64,000 nucleotides of DNA from Vogesella oryzae. Its GTDB lineage: Bacteria > Pseudomonadota > Gammaproteobacteria > Burkholderiales > Chromobacteriaceae. Shown here piece after piece: positions 9,147 through 17,900 of this stretch. A program made the position numbers and the translations under genes. The stretch lies in assembly GCF_902829295.1 (NCBI RefSeq), contig NZ_CADEPL010000021.1, forward strand, positions 52,417 to 116,416, written 5' to 3'. Each line of letters opens with the position of its first letter. Position 1 is the first letter of the stretch. The notes beneath the pieces are model-generated. The model worked only from the letters and a program-made list of their open reading frames with translations, did not search any database and was not told the origin of the DNA.

Positions 9147-9629
9147 TCAGGCCGGCACCAGCAGGCATACCGCCTGGGTCTCGATCGCCTCGGCACGGCC
9201 GAGGTAGCCCAGCTTCTCGTTGGTCTTGCCCTTGACGTTGACGCAGCCGACATCGATGTCCAGCAGCGCGGCAATGCGTGCGCGGATGGCATCGATGTGC
9301 GGCGCCAGCTTGGGCTGTTGCGCAATGATGGTGCTGTCGACATTGACCAGCTGCCAGCCGGCAGCGCGTACGCGGCGCATGGCCTCCTGCAGCAATACGC
9401 CACTGTCGGCCCCCTTGAAGGCGGCATCGGTATCCGGAAAGTGGCGGCCAATATCGCCCAGTGCGGCCGCGCCCAGCACGGCATCGGTAATGGCGTGCAG
9501 CAGCGCATCGGCATCGGAATGGCCCAGCAGGCCCTTGTCGTGCGGGATGGTCACCCCGCCCAGAATCAGCGGCCGGCCTTCTACCAGCCGGTGCACGTCG
9601 TAGCCCTGACCGATACGGAACGGGGTCAT
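9147..9629 (-). CDS. ispF: 2-C-methyl-D-erythritol 2,4-cyclodiphosphate synthase
   Basis: A 160-aa enzyme of the MEP isoprenoid pathway; it cyclises CDP-methylerythritol 2-phosphate and forms trimers with active sites at the interfaces. Zinc ligands are visible in GYDVHRL and in [13 protein letters not shown], and the substrate loop FPDTD is present. Length matches the family (about 157-160). Its start codon overlaps the end of ispD by four bases (ATGA), so the two are translationally coupled and in pathway order apart from IspE, which is not here. Confidence 0.97.
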   Translation of the reverse strand: MTPFRIGQGYDVHRLVEGRPLILGGVTIPHDKGLLGHSDADALLHAITDAVLGAAALGDIGRHFPDTDAAFKGADSGVLLQEAMRRVRAAGWQLVNVDSTIIAQQPKLAPHIDAIRARIAALLDIDVGCVNVKGKTNEKLGYLGRAEAIETQAVCLLVPA

Positions 9630-10315
9630 GCGAAATCCTTTCTTGCAGCCAGAATGGCACCGGCCAGCGCCAAATCGCCGGGCCAGGTCACCTTGAAATT
9701 CTGCGCCTCCCCCACCACCAGCCGTGGCGCATGGCCCAGCAGTTCGATGGCGGAAGCTTCGTCGGTAATGGCAGGGTTGGCCGCATCCGCCAGCGCCTCT
9801 GCCAGCAAGCCGGCGCGGAACATCTGCGGCGTCTGCGCCAGCCACAAGCCGTCGCGCGGCACGGTGGCGGCAATGCGGGCGGCGGCATCGCCCTGCTTCA
9901 CGGTATCGGCCACCGGCTGCGCCAGGATGCCGCCTACCGCATCGTCGCCGATCTCGGCGATCAGCCGCTCCAGCACAGTCGGTGACAGGCAGCAGCGCGC
10001 GGCATCGTGCACCAGCACCCAGTCGTCCGCCGCCGGCTGCAGGGCGTGCAGCCCGTTGGCCACGCTTTCGGCGCGGCTGGCGCCGCCAACGCGCAGCACC
10101 GTCAGCTTGGCCTGCGGCCAGTCGAAACTGTCGAACCACTCGTCGCCCGGCGAGATCACCACCGCCACCTGGTCAATGGCGGGGTTGGCCGCCAGCACCG
10201 CCAGCGTGTGTGCCAGCAAGGGTTGGCCGCCTATGTCCAGATATTGCTTGGGTGTCGCCGAACCGAAGCGGCTGCCGTGGCCGGCGGCGGGCACCAGCGC
10301 AATGTAGCGGGTCAT
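9626..10315 (-). CDS. ispD: 2-C-methyl-D-erythritol 4-phosphate cytidylyltransferase
   Basis: A 229-aa nucleotidyltransferase that joins CTP and methylerythritol 4-phosphate in the MEP pathway. The N-terminal CTP-binding motif [19 protein letters not shown] carries the glycine-rich loop with the catalytic Arg and Lys. VLVHDAARC and the later TDEASAIE segment are also family marks. The ATG at 10315 places the loop at residue 8 as expected. It overlaps ispF downstream; dnaQ ends 11 bp upstream, so all may be in one transcript. Confidence 0.96.
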   Translation of the reverse strand: MTRYIALVPAAGHGSRFGSATPKQYLDIGGQPLLAHTLAVLAANPAIDQVAVVISPGDEWFDSFDWPQAKLTVLRVGGASRAESVANGLHALQPAADDWVLVHDAARCCLSPTVLERLIAEIGDDAVGGILAQPVADTVKQGDAAARIAATVPRDGLWLAQTPQMFRAGLLAEALADAANPAITDEASAIELLGHAPRLVVGEAQNFKVTWPGDLALAGAILAARKDFA

Positions 10316-10326
10316 ATTGGCGGCTC

Positions 10327-11055
10327 TCAGGCCGGATTCCCGGCTGGCGGGTTTTCGATGCTGCGCCACAGGCAGGTGCCTTTGACGCTTTTGTCCAGGG
10401 TATCGAGGTATTCCTGATGCGCGGCCAGCTCCTCGGCGGACGCGGCCAGCACGGTCAGCGGTTTGCGCTCGAAGCGGTAACCCTGGCTGCTGCTGCCATC
10501 GGCATTGTCGCCATAGCCGATATCCATCATCAGGCTTTCCTGGCCACGGGTCATCCACAGGTAGACCTCGGCCAGCAGCTCGCAGTCGATCAGCGCGCCG
10601 TGCAGGGTCCGGTTGCTGCGGTCGATCTCGAAGCGGTCGCACAGCGCATCCAGGCTGTTGCGCTTGCCCGGAAAGGCATCGCGCGCCATCGCCAGCGTGT
10701 CGGTCACCAGCGCGCACTGCTTGTCCACCAGCGGCAAGCCCAGACGGTTGAACTCGGCATTGAGGAAGCCGACGTCAAACGGCGCGTTGTGGATGATCAG
10801 CTCGGCATCGGCAATGAATTCCGCCAGCTCGGCAGCCACATCGCGGAACTTGGGCTTGTCGGCGAGGAACTCCAGCGAGATGCCGTGCACGCGCTCGGCA
10901 TCCGGATCGATATCGCGCTCCGGGTGCATGTACAGGTGCAGATGGCGGCCGGTGAGCTTGCGGTTCACCATTTCCAGGCCGGCAAATTCGATGATGCGGT
11001 GGCCCTGGTTCGGGTCCAGGCCGGTGGTTTCGGTATCGAGAATGATCTGGCGCAT
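10327..11055 (-). CDS. dnaQ: DNA polymerase III epsilon subunit (3'-5' proofreading exonuclease)
   Basis: A 242-aa DEDDh exonuclease that proofreads for the replicative polymerase. Exo motifs are visible: ILDTETTGLDP (Exo I), HNAPFDVGFLNAEF (Exo II), and HGALIDCELLAEVYL (Exo III, with the DEDDh His). The C-terminal tail differs from E. coli but is expected to contact the alpha subunit. The ATG at 11055 begins directly at the first strand (MRQIILDTET). It lies beside rnhA on the same strand, whereas in E. coli the two are divergent. Confidence 0.95.
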   Translation of the reverse strand: MRQIILDTETTGLDPNQGHRIIEFAGLEMVNRKLTGRHLHLYMHPERDIDPDAERVHGISLEFLADKPKFRDVAAELAEFIADAELIIHNAPFDVGFLNAEFNRLGLPLVDKQCALVTDTLAMARDAFPGKRNSLDALCDRFEIDRSNRTLHGALIDCELLAEVYLWMTRGQESLMMDIGYGDNADGSSSQGYRFERKPLTVLAASAEELAAHQEYLDTLDKSVKGTCLWRSIENPPAGNPA

Positions 11056-11079
11056 AACTGTTCTACAAGGTTGGCCGCA

Positions 11080-11523
11080 TCAGCGCAGGCTGGCGACGCC
11101 GGCATTGGCCAGCTGGTCGGCGCGTTCGTTGAATTCGTGGCCGGCATGGCCCTTCACCCAGCGCCAGTCGACCTGGTGCCGGTTGCGCAGCTCGTCCAGC
11201 TGCTGCCACAGGTCGGCGTTCTTTACCGGCTCCTTGTTGCTGGTCACCCAGCCGCGCTTTTTCCAGCCGTGAATCCACTCGCTGATGCCCTTCTGCACAT
11301 ACTGCGAGTCGGTGTGCACCACTATGCGGCACGGGCGCTTGAGTACCTCCAGCCCGCGGATCACCGCCGTCAGCTCCATGCGGTTGTTGGTGGTGTTGGC
11401 TTCACCGCCAAACATTTCCTTTTCCTGGCCCTTGTAGCGCAGCAGCACGCCCCAGCCACCGGGGCCGGGATTGCCCTTGCAGGCGCCGTCCGGGTAGATC
11501 TCGACGATGGTGTCGTCAGTCAT
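11080..11523 (-). CDS. rnhA: Ribonuclease HI
   Basis: A 147-aa endonuclease that cuts the RNA of RNA-DNA hybrids, needed to remove R-loops and primers. The catalytic carboxylates are in [16 protein letters not shown] (Asp), [10 protein letters not shown] (Glu), VVHTDSQYV (Asp) and the C-terminal ERADQLAN (Asp). The basic handle region HGWKKRGW is present. Length equals the family norm. Its ATG overlaps the end of the upstream methyltransferase gene by eight bases, implying coupling. Confidence 0.97.
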   Translation of the reverse strand: MTDDTIVEIYPDGACKGNPGPGGWGVLLRYKGQEKEMFGGEANTTNNRMELTAVIRGLEVLKRPCRIVVHTDSQYVQKGISEWIHGWKKRGWVTSNKEPVKNADLWQQLDELRNRHQVDWRWVKGHAGHEFNERADQLANAGVASLR

Positions 11524-12259
11524 GTGGTTTATCGTCCTGCACTGTGTGATTTAATGGGTGGCGTTCGCTACCGCCGGCGACGATCAACCCGTGGCCAGCC
11601 TTGGCTGGCTTCCAGCTGGGCATGAGCAGGCGCATGCCGCGCTGGCGCTTGACGGCTTCGATGCCGTAGACGCCTGCCAGCATCGGCCAGCAGCGACCGC
11701 CGATGTTGTCCATGAACTGCCAGCGCGCCAGCCAGTCGCCGCGCGCGAAAGGCGGCGAGTATGCCACGAAGGCGTTGCCCGTGGCTTCCAGTTGCAACAG
11801 CGCCAGCCAGTCGCGGATGCGCGCCGGACTGAAGAAATTGCCGCTCCAGGGCGCGTCTCGCTTGCCGCGCAGCAAGCGGCACAACCCCCACAGCGATACC
11901 GGATTGAAGCCGGTGATGACCAGGCGGCCTTCCGGTACCAGCACCCGCTCGGCCTCGCGCAGCACCTGGTGCGGCGTACTGGTAAAATCCAGCGCATGCG
12001 GCATCACCAGCAGGTCCAGGCTGCGGCTGTCGAACGGCAGGAACGCGGCATCGCAAATCACGTCGGCGCTGGACTCCGGCCCGGCATAGCCATGCCAGGG
12101 AATGCGGTTGCAGGCCAGAAAATCGTATTCGGTCAAGCCGACCTGCACGGCGCGAAAGCCGAAGGCATCGGCCACCGCCCGATCGAAAAACACCTGCTCG
12201 CGGCAAAGCAGGTATTGTCCCAATTCCGAGCTGGCCAGCCAGTCAGCAAATGCTTCCAT
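11516..12259 (-). CDS. SAM-dependent methyltransferase, YafS-like
   Basis: About 247 aa of a class I methyltransferase whose substrate is not known. The methyltransferase core is recognised by [18 protein letters not shown] (motif II-III region) and by [16 protein letters not shown]. The N-terminal SAM-binding glycine motif is weak, as in E. coli YafS, which lies in the same position beside gloB, rnhA and dnaQ. I chose ATG at 12259; ATGs at 12277 and 12286 would overlap the divergent gloB start. The distance to gloB is then only 16 bp, so both promoters must lie inside the opposite gene or overlap. Confidence 0.75.
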   Translation of the reverse strand: MEAFADWLASSELGQYLLCREQVFFDRAVADAFGFRAVQVGLTEYDFLACNRIPWHGYAGPESSADVICDAAFLPFDSRSLDLLVMPHALDFTSTPHQVLREAERVLVPEGRLVITGFNPVSLWGLCRLLRGKRDAPWSGNFFSPARIRDWLALLQLEATGNAFVAYSPPFARGDWLARWQFMDNIGGRCWPMLAGVYGIEAVKRQRGMRLLMPSWKPAKAGHGLIVAGGSERHPLNHTVQDDKPHD

Positions 12260-12275
12260 TGTTTCGGGGTACCCC

Positions 12276-13049
12276 ATGGCCGACATTATTCGCCTCACAC
12301 CGGTTTGTGCCTTTGCCGACAATTATATCTGGGTTTTGCACGACACTCGCTGCGCCATTGCCGTCGATCCGGGCGAAGCCGCCCCGCTGCTGGCGTTTCT
12401 GGAGCAACACCGGCTGCAGCTTGATGCCATCTGGATCACCCACCATCACGCCGACCATATCGGTGGCCTGCCGGAATTACTGGCACGTTGGCCGCAACTG
12501 GACATCTACGGTCCGCCAGGCGTGCCACACATCAACCAGCCGGTGATGGCAGGCAGCGAGCTGCTGGCATTCGGCGAAGCCGCGCACGTGCTGGCGGTCC
12601 CCGGCCACACCGCCAACCATCTGGCCTATCTGTGGGGCAAGCATTTGTTCTGCGGCGATACACTGTTTGGCGCCGGCTGCGGCCGCATTTTCGACGGCAC
12701 GCCAGCACAGCTGCACCAGTCACTACAGCAACTCGCGGCACTGCCGGACGACACCCTGTGCTATCCCGCCCATGAATACACGCTGTCCAATCTGCAGTTT
12801 GCCCTGGCGCTGGAGCCGGACAATCCGGCGCTACAAGCCCGCTGGCAGCAGGATCAGGCTAGCCGTAACAGCTTGCGGCCAACCTTGCCCAGCAGCATGG
12901 CGCTGGAGAAGGCGACCAACCCGTTTCTGCGCACCGGCAGCAAGGACATCGCCGCCGCGGCCCGCCAGTACTGTGGCAGAGACCTTGCCGGCGATGAGGC
13001 CATTTTTGCCACACTGCGCGAGTGGAAAAACCACTTTCGTCCGGCATAA
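12276..13049 (+). CDS. gloB: Hydroxyacylglutathione hydrolase (glyoxalase II)
   Basis: A 257-aa cytosolic metallo-beta-lactamase-fold enzyme that hydrolyses S-lactoylglutathione in methylglyoxal detoxification. The binuclear metal site is given by THHHADHIGG, with further His and Asp ligands in VPGHTANHLAYL and FCGDTLFGAGCGR, and PAHEYTLSNLQFA. The C-terminal substrate-binding part holds RSLRPTLPSS-like residues (NSLRPTLPS). The ATG at 12276 matches the usual N-terminus (MADIIRLTPV). It is divergent from the YafS-like gene. Confidence 0.96.
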   Translation: MADIIRLTPVCAFADNYIWVLHDTRCAIAVDPGEAAPLLAFLEQHRLQLDAIWITHHHADHIGGLPELLARWPQLDIYGPPGVPHINQPVMAGSELLAFGEAAHVLAVPGHTANHLAYLWGKHLFCGDTLFGAGCGRIFDGTPAQLHQSLQQLAALPDDTLCYPAHEYTLSNLQFALALEPDNPALQARWQQDQASRNSLRPTLPSSMALEKATNPFLRTGSKDIAAAARQYCGRDLAGDEAIFATLREWKNHFRPA

Positions 13050-13136
13050 GTTCACCGCCGGCCGACAAATGATGTTGCCAACGATAAATATCGACTAAAA
13101 CACAGAAAAATCATGCTTTAAGGTGAAGTTTCGCGT

Positions 13137-13164
13137 TTGACTGCCAGCCCTCGCGTGTTAGCAT
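13137..13164 (+). promoter_or_regulatory. Candidate sigma-70 promoter of mltD
   Basis: TTGACT (13137-13142) and TAGCAT (13159-13164) are separated by 16 bp and lie 30 bp before the mltD start. The -35 is near consensus, the -10 is weaker. Confidence 0.45.
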
Positions 13165-13193
13165 CGACCGATACGGAATACAGGCTCAGGTCC

Positions 13194-15257
13194 ATGAAAA
13201 AGCTTACCCCGCTCGCTTTGTCGGTTTCTCTTGCATTTGTGCTGTCACCGGCGCATGCCGACAGCAGTAATGTCAGCCAGATCCCACAGCAACGCAGCGT
13301 GGATGACGCACTGGCTGCCGGCCTTGACATGATGCTGCTCAACAGCAGTCTGCTGCGTAACGGCGATAGCGTCTGGGAACGGGTGCGTGAAGGCTTCCAG
13401 ATGTCGGAAGTCAATCCGGAACTGGTACGCCAGCACGAACGCTTCTTTACCGCACGCATCGACTATTTCCGCCGCACCGTTGATCGCAGCCGCAAATATC
13501 TGTTCTTCATCATGAACGAGGTAGAACGCCGCGGCATGCCGACCGAAATCGCCCTGCTGCCGATCGTGGAAAGCGCTTTCGTTCCCACCGCGCAATCGCC
13601 GGTCGGTGCCGCCGGCCTGTGGCAGTTCATGCCCGCCACCGGTCGCCAGTACGGTCTGGAGCAGACCTGGTGGTATGACGGTCGCCGCGATGTGGTGGAA
13701 GGTACCCGTGCGGCGCTGGATTACCTGCAGAACCTGTACACCATGTTCGGTGACTGGAGTTTGGCACTAGCCGCCTACAACTGGGGCGAAGGCAACCTGG
13801 CCCGCGCCATCGCCAAGGTGCGAGCCCGTGGCGAGGTGGAAAGCTACGAAAACATCCAGATGCCGAAGGAAACCCGCAATTACGTCCCCAAACTGCTGGC
13901 GGTACGTAATCTGCTGCAGGCGCCGGAGAAATTCGGCCTGCGCCTGGCACCCCTGCCCAACAAGCCCACTTTTGTCGCGGTCTCGACTGGCCGCCACATG
14001 AACATCGATATCGCTGCCCGTCTGGCCGAGATGTCGGTCGCCGATTTCAAGGAGCTCAACCCGGCCTTCAATCTGCCGGTGTTCGCCTACAAGAGCGGCC
14101 GCCAGATGCTGCTGCCGGAAAACAAGCTGCACAAGTTCGAAACCAACCTGGCCAAATGGGACAAGCCACTGCTGACCTGGCAAGTACATGTTCCGAATAG
14201 CGATACCTCCGCCAGCGAGCTGGCCAGCCAGTTCGAGATGAATCCCAACGAGCTGATCACCGCCAACAATATCAAGGGCGGCACGCTGCCGGCGGGCCGC
14301 CCGGTGCTGGTCGCCATGCATGGTAACGGCAACGCAGCACCACAGCTGGATGCCACCGATATTGCCGCCCCGGCCAGCGAAACAGCCACGCTGGTAGCCT
14401 TCGCCGCCAATGGCGTCCCGGCACCGGCCGCAACCAGCACGCCGCCGGCCACTAGCGCAGTCGTGCCTGCCAGCCTGCAAACCCAGGTAGCGGCACCAGC
14501 CAACAGCAAGCCGGTTGAAGCCGTTACCCCGGCCGCGGCAACAGTAACCGCAGCGGCCAAACCGGCGGCAACCACCACGGTAGCGCTGCAAAGCAAACCT
14601 CTGGCCGCGCCAGCGGCAGTCGCCATGTCTACTGGCGGCAGTAACGCTCCCGCTGCCGGCAATAATGTCCTGGCCGCCGCAGCCATCCAGCCGGCTACCG
14701 TGGTAACGAACAAGCCGGACAATGGTGGCGATCTGCAGCGGGTAGCACTGCGTGTCGATGGCAACAAAGCGGACCGTGGCGAAACGCTGCGTGTCATCGC
14801 CCGCAATGATGGCAACGTTGGCCGCGACCAGCAGCCGGTACTGCCCGTTAGCACTAACGGCCTACACACCGTGGCAGCCGGTGACACCCTGTTCAATATC
14901 TCGCGCCGTTATGGCATGACCGTTGCCGACCTGAAACAGCTGAATGGCCTGGGCGACAATGCCATCAAACTGGGCCAGAACCTGAAGGTGGTAAATGGAG
15001 TGCCGCTGCCTGCTGCTCCGGCAACGGTGATGGCCAGCAGCAATCCGCTGCGTACCGTGTCCTATACCGTACGCCAGCCGGCCGCCGGTCCGGTGCCGAC
15101 CGATTACGTGGTCCAGCGTGGCGATACCGTGTTCAGCATCGCCCGCAAATTCAGCGTCTCGCATACCGACATCCTACGCTGGAACGATCCGGAGCAGCTG
15201 ACCCGCCTGCAGCCGGGGCAGAAAGTCCGCGTATTGGCCGAGGGCGATGGGCTGTAA
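13194..15257 (+). CDS. mltD: Membrane-bound lytic murein transglycosylase D with LysM repeats
   Basis: A 687-aa envelope enzyme that cleaves peptidoglycan between MurNAc and GlcNAc. An N-terminal signal peptide ends near SPAHA. The SLT domain (about 95-240) has the catalytic Glu in LLPIVESAF and the motif GAAGLWQFMPATGR, with AAYNWGEGNLARAI. A degenerate LysM follows (about 340-385), then an Ala/Pro/Thr-rich linker of about 170 residues, and two clear LysM domains at the C-terminus (VAAGDTLFNISRRYG and VQRGDTVFSIARKFS). E. coli MltD is a lipoprotein of about 450 aa; I see no lipobox Cys here, so this one may be periplasmic or anchored by the uncleaved signal. The ATG at 13194 begins MKKLTPLALS. 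Confidence 0.93.
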   Translation: MKKLTPLALSVSLAFVLSPAHADSSNVSQIPQQRSVDDALAAGLDMMLLNSSLLRNGDSVWERVREGFQMSEVNPELVRQHERFFTARIDYFRRTVDRSRKYLFFIMNEVERRGMPTEIALLPIVESAFVPTAQSPVGAAGLWQFMPATGRQYGLEQTWWYDGRRDVVEGTRAALDYLQNLYTMFGDWSLALAAYNWGEGNLARAIAKVRARGEVESYENIQMPKETRNYVPKLLAVRNLLQAPEKFGLRLAPLPNKPTFVAVSTGRHMNIDIAARLAEMSVADFKELNPAFNLPVFAYKSGRQMLLPENKLHKFETNLAKWDKPLLTWQVHVPNSDTSASELASQFEMNPNELITANNIKGGTLPAGRPVLVAMHGNGNAAPQLDATDIAAPASETATLVAFAANGVPAPAATSTPPATSAVVPASLQTQVAAPANSKPVEAVTPAAATVTAAAKPAATTTVALQSKPLAAPAAVAMSTGGSNAPAAGNNVLAAAAIQPATVVTNKPDNGGDLQRVALRVDGNKADRGETLRVIARNDGNVGRDQQPVLPVSTNGLHTVAAGDTLFNISRRYGMTVADLKQLNGLGDNAIKLGQNLKVVNGVPLPAAPATVMASSNPLRTVSYTVRQPAAGPVPTDYVVQRGDTVFSIARKFSVSHTDILRWNDPEQLTRLQPGQKVRVLAEGDGL

Positions 15258-15276
15258 ATAACTGCCGCACCAACAG

Positions 15277-15310
15277 CAAGGCCGCAGCATCTGCTGCGGC
15301 CTTGTGCTTT
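15277..15310. terminator. Bidirectional terminator between mltD and dtd
   Basis: Arms CAAGGCCGCAGCA (15277-15289) and TGCTGCGGCCTTG (15292-15304) form a 13-bp stem, followed by a T-rich stretch on the plus strand. It separates convergent mltD and dtd. Confidence 0.75.
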
Positions 15311-15351
15311 TCATCCCGCCCGCCAGCCATCAACGGCAGACGGGCAACGGT

Positions 15352-15804
15352 TTACTCCGGCGCCTTGCTATCCAGCCAGATGGTAACCGGGCCATCATTC
15401 ACCAACGCCACCTGCATGTCGGCGCCAAAGATGCCGGTCGGCACCGGTTTGCCCAACGCGTCCTGCATCTGCTGCACAAAACGCTCAAATAGCGGCCGCG
15501 ATACTTCCGGCCGCGCCGCGCGGCTATAGCCCGGACGGTTACCCTTTTTGGTAGTGGCAAACAGCGTGAACTGGCTCACCGCCAGCACCTCGCCTCCGGC
15601 ATCCAGCACCGAGCGGTTCATCACCCCGTCGGCATCGTTGAAGATGCGCAGCTGGCTGATCTTGCGCACCAGCCAGCCGATATCCTCGTCGCCGTCGCTG
15701 TCCTCCACCCCGACCAGCAATAACAGGCCGCCGGCAATCTGCCCGCATACCTGCCCTTCCACCGTCACCGACGCCTGTGTCACGCGTTGCACCAGTACTC
15801 GCAT
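15352..15804 (-). CDS. dtd: D-aminoacyl-tRNA deacylase
   Basis: A 150-aa homodimeric enzyme that removes D-amino acids (and glycine) from mischarged tRNA. The two active-site motifs are present: [20 protein letters not shown] (the SQFTL motif) and the C-terminal [12 protein letters not shown] (NxGPVT motif that gives chiral selection through the Gly-cisPro). Start: ATG at 15804 with GGGAGA upstream; the TTG one codon earlier is unlikely. It is divergent from yaaA. Confidence 0.97.
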   Translation of the reverse strand: MRVLVQRVTQASVTVEGQVCGQIAGGLLLLVGVEDSDGDEDIGWLVRKISQLRIFNDADGVMNRSVLDAGGEVLAVSQFTLFATTKKGNRPGYSRAARPEVSRPLFERFVQQMQDALGKPVPTGIFGADMQVALVNDGPVTIWLDSKAPE

Positions 15805-15870
15805 CAATCTCTCCCATCATTGGACACAACATTCTAAAATGGGCGCCCACCTCCCAGACAAGGATTCGCC

Positions 15871-16650
15871 ATGCTGATGGTCGTTTCGCCAGCCAAAACG
15901 CTGGATTACGAGACCCCCGCCCACACCGCGCAGTTCACGCAACCGGATTTTCTCGCCCACAGTGCCGAGCTGATCGAGGTACTGCGCGAACAAAGCCCGG
16001 CACAACTGGGCAAACTGATGGACATCAGCCCGGCATTGGCCGAACTCAACGTTGGCCGCTATCACGACTGGCACGCGGACTTCACCCCGGCCAATGCCAA
16101 GCAAGCCGTCCTCGCCTTCATGGGCGATGTCTACGAGGGACTGGACGCCGCCAGCCTGTCGGAAGCGGAGCTGCAGTGGCTGCAACAGCATCTGCGCATC
16201 CTGTCCGGCCTGTACGGCCTGCTGCGCCCGCTGGACCTGATGCAGGCCTACCGGCTGGAGATGGGTACCCGCCTCGCCAACGCGCGCGGCAGCAACCTGT
16301 ACCAGTTCTGGGGCAGCATCATCACCGACGAGCTCAACCGTCTGCTGGCAGCAGATGAGTTTCCGCAGCTGGTAAACCTGGCGTCGGACGAATACTTCAA
16401 GTCGGTCAAGCCGAAACAGCTGCAAGGCCGCCTGATCACCCCGGTATTCCAGGATCTGAAAAACGGCCAGTACAAGATCATCAGCTTCTACGCCAAGCGC
16501 GCGCGCGGGCTGATGGCGCGCTGGGCCGTCAAGCACGGCATTGCCGATGCGCAGGCACTGCTGGACTTCAATGCCGAGGGTTATGCCTTCGCGCCGCAAG
16601 CCTCGGACGAGAATACCTGGGTATTCCGCCGCGATCCGGCGGCGCAATAA
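15871..16650 (+). CDS. yaaA: Peroxide stress protein YaaA (DUF328)
   Basis: A 259-aa cytoplasmic DNA-binding protein family that lowers free iron during peroxide stress in E. coli. The N-terminus [14 protein letters not shown] and the motifs [21 protein letters not shown] and [14 protein letters not shown] are family hallmarks. Length is that of E. coli YaaA (258). The ATG at 15871 follows an AAGGA-like site at 15859-15864. The gene ends 47 bp before the convergent D-lactate dehydrogenase, with an inverted pair of the dispersed motif between. Confidence 0.95.
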   Translation: MLMVVSPAKTLDYETPAHTAQFTQPDFLAHSAELIEVLREQSPAQLGKLMDISPALAELNVGRYHDWHADFTPANAKQAVLAFMGDVYEGLDAASLSEAELQWLQQHLRILSGLYGLLRPLDLMQAYRLEMGTRLANARGSNLYQFWGSIITDELNRLLAADEFPQLVNLASDEYFKSVKPKQLQGRLITPVFQDLKNGQYKIISFYAKRARGLMARWAVKHGIADAQALLDFNAEGYAFAPQASDENTWVFRRDPAAQ

Positions 16651-16660
16651 TCCGCCCACC

Positions 16661-16690
16661 GGTTGGCCGCCCTGCCTGCTGCGGCCAACC
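16661..16690. terminator. Inverted pair of the dispersed motif between convergent yaaA and ldhA
   Basis: GGTTGGCCGC (16661-16670) and GCGGCCAACC (16681-16690) form a perfect 10-bp stem with a 10-nt loop in the 47-bp gap between two converging genes. No T tract follows. In Neisseria, inverted pairs of the uptake word often serve as terminators; I infer a similar use. Confidence 0.6.
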
Positions 16691-16697
16691 TGGCCGG

Positions 16698-17693
16698 CTA
16701 CAGCCGGATCTCGTTCGCCAGCGGGCGGCCCAGTGCAAAGTCGGTGGCATTACCCAGCGTGGTGGTGGCGATATTGTGCAGCGCCTCTGCCGTCAGGAAG
16801 CCCTGATGCGAAGTCACCAGCACATTGGGGAAAGTCAGCAATCGTGCCAGTTGGTCGTCCTGCAGACCGGTATCCGACAGGTTCTGGAAAAACACCCCCT
16901 CTTCCATCTCGTAAACATCCAGCCCGACCCCGCCCAGGTGGCCGCTTTTCAGCGCCGCGATCAGCGCCGGGGTGTCCACCAGCCCGCCGCGGCTGGTATT
17001 CACCAGCACGCAGCCCGGTTTCATCGCCGCCAGCGCCTGGCGGTCGATCAGGTGACGGGTTTGCGGCAGCAGCGGCAGATGCAGGCTGACCACGTCGGCT
17101 TCGGCCAACAGCTGCGCCTGCGGCACGTAGCTGAAGCCCAGGCGCGCCGCCAAGGCGGCATCCTGCTGCACGTCACTGGCCAGCACGCGCATGCCAAAAC
17201 CGCGGGCAATGGCGATGGCTGCCTCGCCGATGCGCCCGGTGCCGATCACCCCGAAGGTCTTGCCATACAGATCGAAGCCCACCAGCCCGTCCAGCGAGAA
17301 ATCCATTTCCCGCACCCGCACATAAGCCTTGTGGATGCGACGGTTCACCGCCAGTAGCAGCGCAAAAGCGTGCTCGGCGACCGCGTGCGGCGAATAGGCC
17401 GGCACCCTTGCCACGGTCAGGCCGTGGCTGGCGCAGGCCGCCAGGTCGACGCCGTTGTAGCCGGCACAACGCAGCAGCACCAGCTTGACGCCCAATGCGG
17501 CCAACCTGGCCACTACTGCAGCATCCAGCCGATCATTGACGAACGGGCACACTGCCTCGGAACCGGCAGCCAGCTCTACCGTGGCGCCATCCAGCCGTGG
17601 CGCGAAATAGTGCAACTCGTGGCCGGCACTCAGGTTGGCCGCATCCAGCGCCTGGCGGTCATAGTGTTTGGTATCGAAAACGGCAATTTTCAT
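16698..17693 (-). CDS. ldhA: NAD-dependent D-lactate dehydrogenase (D-2-hydroxyacid dehydrogenase)
   Basis: A 331-aa cytosolic enzyme reducing pyruvate to D-lactate, the usual fermentative enzyme of this family. The substrate domain has RCAGYNGVDL, the NAD motif is GKTFGVIGTGRIGEAA, the catalytic Arg lies in VNTSRGGLVDT, the Glu in the VYEMEEG region, and the His in VTSHQGFLT. The DVYEMEEGVFF segment and length fit LdhA of E. coli (329 aa) rather than glyoxylate reductases. ATG at 17693 has GGGG seven bases upstream; the GTG at 17717 is less likely. An FNR-type box lies 126 bp upstream, shared with the divergent receptor gene, consistent with anaerobic control. Confidence 0.9.
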   Translation of the reverse strand: MKIAVFDTKHYDRQALDAANLSAGHELHYFAPRLDGATVELAAGSEAVCPFVNDRLDAAVVARLAALGVKLVLLRCAGYNGVDLAACASHGLTVARVPAYSPHAVAEHAFALLLAVNRRIHKAYVRVREMDFSLDGLVGFDLYGKTFGVIGTGRIGEAAIAIARGFGMRVLASDVQQDAALAARLGFSYVPQAQLLAEADVVSLHLPLLPQTRHLIDRQALAAMKPGCVLVNTSRGGLVDTPALIAALKSGHLGGVGLDVYEMEEGVFFQNLSDTGLQDDQLARLLTFPNVLVTSHQGFLTAEALHNIATTTLGNATDFALGRPLANEIRL

Positions 17694-17818
17694 CCGGCGC
17701 CCCAATTGCTTAGTCACGTAAAAGCAACAGCATACACCACCGCCAGATCGGCAATGACAAGGTAAACCAGGCTCGAATCGCTCTCATTTAAAAGCAAAAT
17801 CTAACAAATAGCGGCGAC

Positions 17819-17832
17819 TTGATTTCGATCAA
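17819..17832. promoter_or_regulatory. FNR/ANR-type box between ldhA and the Aer-like receptor
   Basis: TTGAT-TTCG-ATCAA matches the FNR consensus TTGAT-N4-ATCAA at all ten fixed positions. It lies in the 207-bp region between the divergent D-lactate dehydrogenase and energy-taxis receptor genes, so an oxygen-sensing regulator could act on either. Confidence 0.7.
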
Positions 17833-17840
17833 GCGGATAA

Positions 17841-17867
17841 TAAGGCAGCCGCCAGCCCCGCCGATAA
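17841..17867 (+). promoter_or_regulatory. Sigma-28 (FliA) type promoter of the receptor gene
   Basis: TAAGGCAG (17841-17848), 11 bp, then GCCGATAA (17860-17867). The flagellar sigma-28 consensus is TAAAGTTT-N11-GCCGATAA: the -10 is exact, the spacing is exact, and the -35 keeps TAA and G at the main positions. The start codon is 33 bp downstream. Confidence 0.7.
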
Positions 17868-17900
17868 GATGCGCAGCTATCACTGTCAGCAGGCTAAGTC

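Noticed and set aside
8364..10307. A 647-codon plus-strand open frame opposite rpiA, ispF and ispD
   Set aside because: Antisense shadow of three well-recognised genes.
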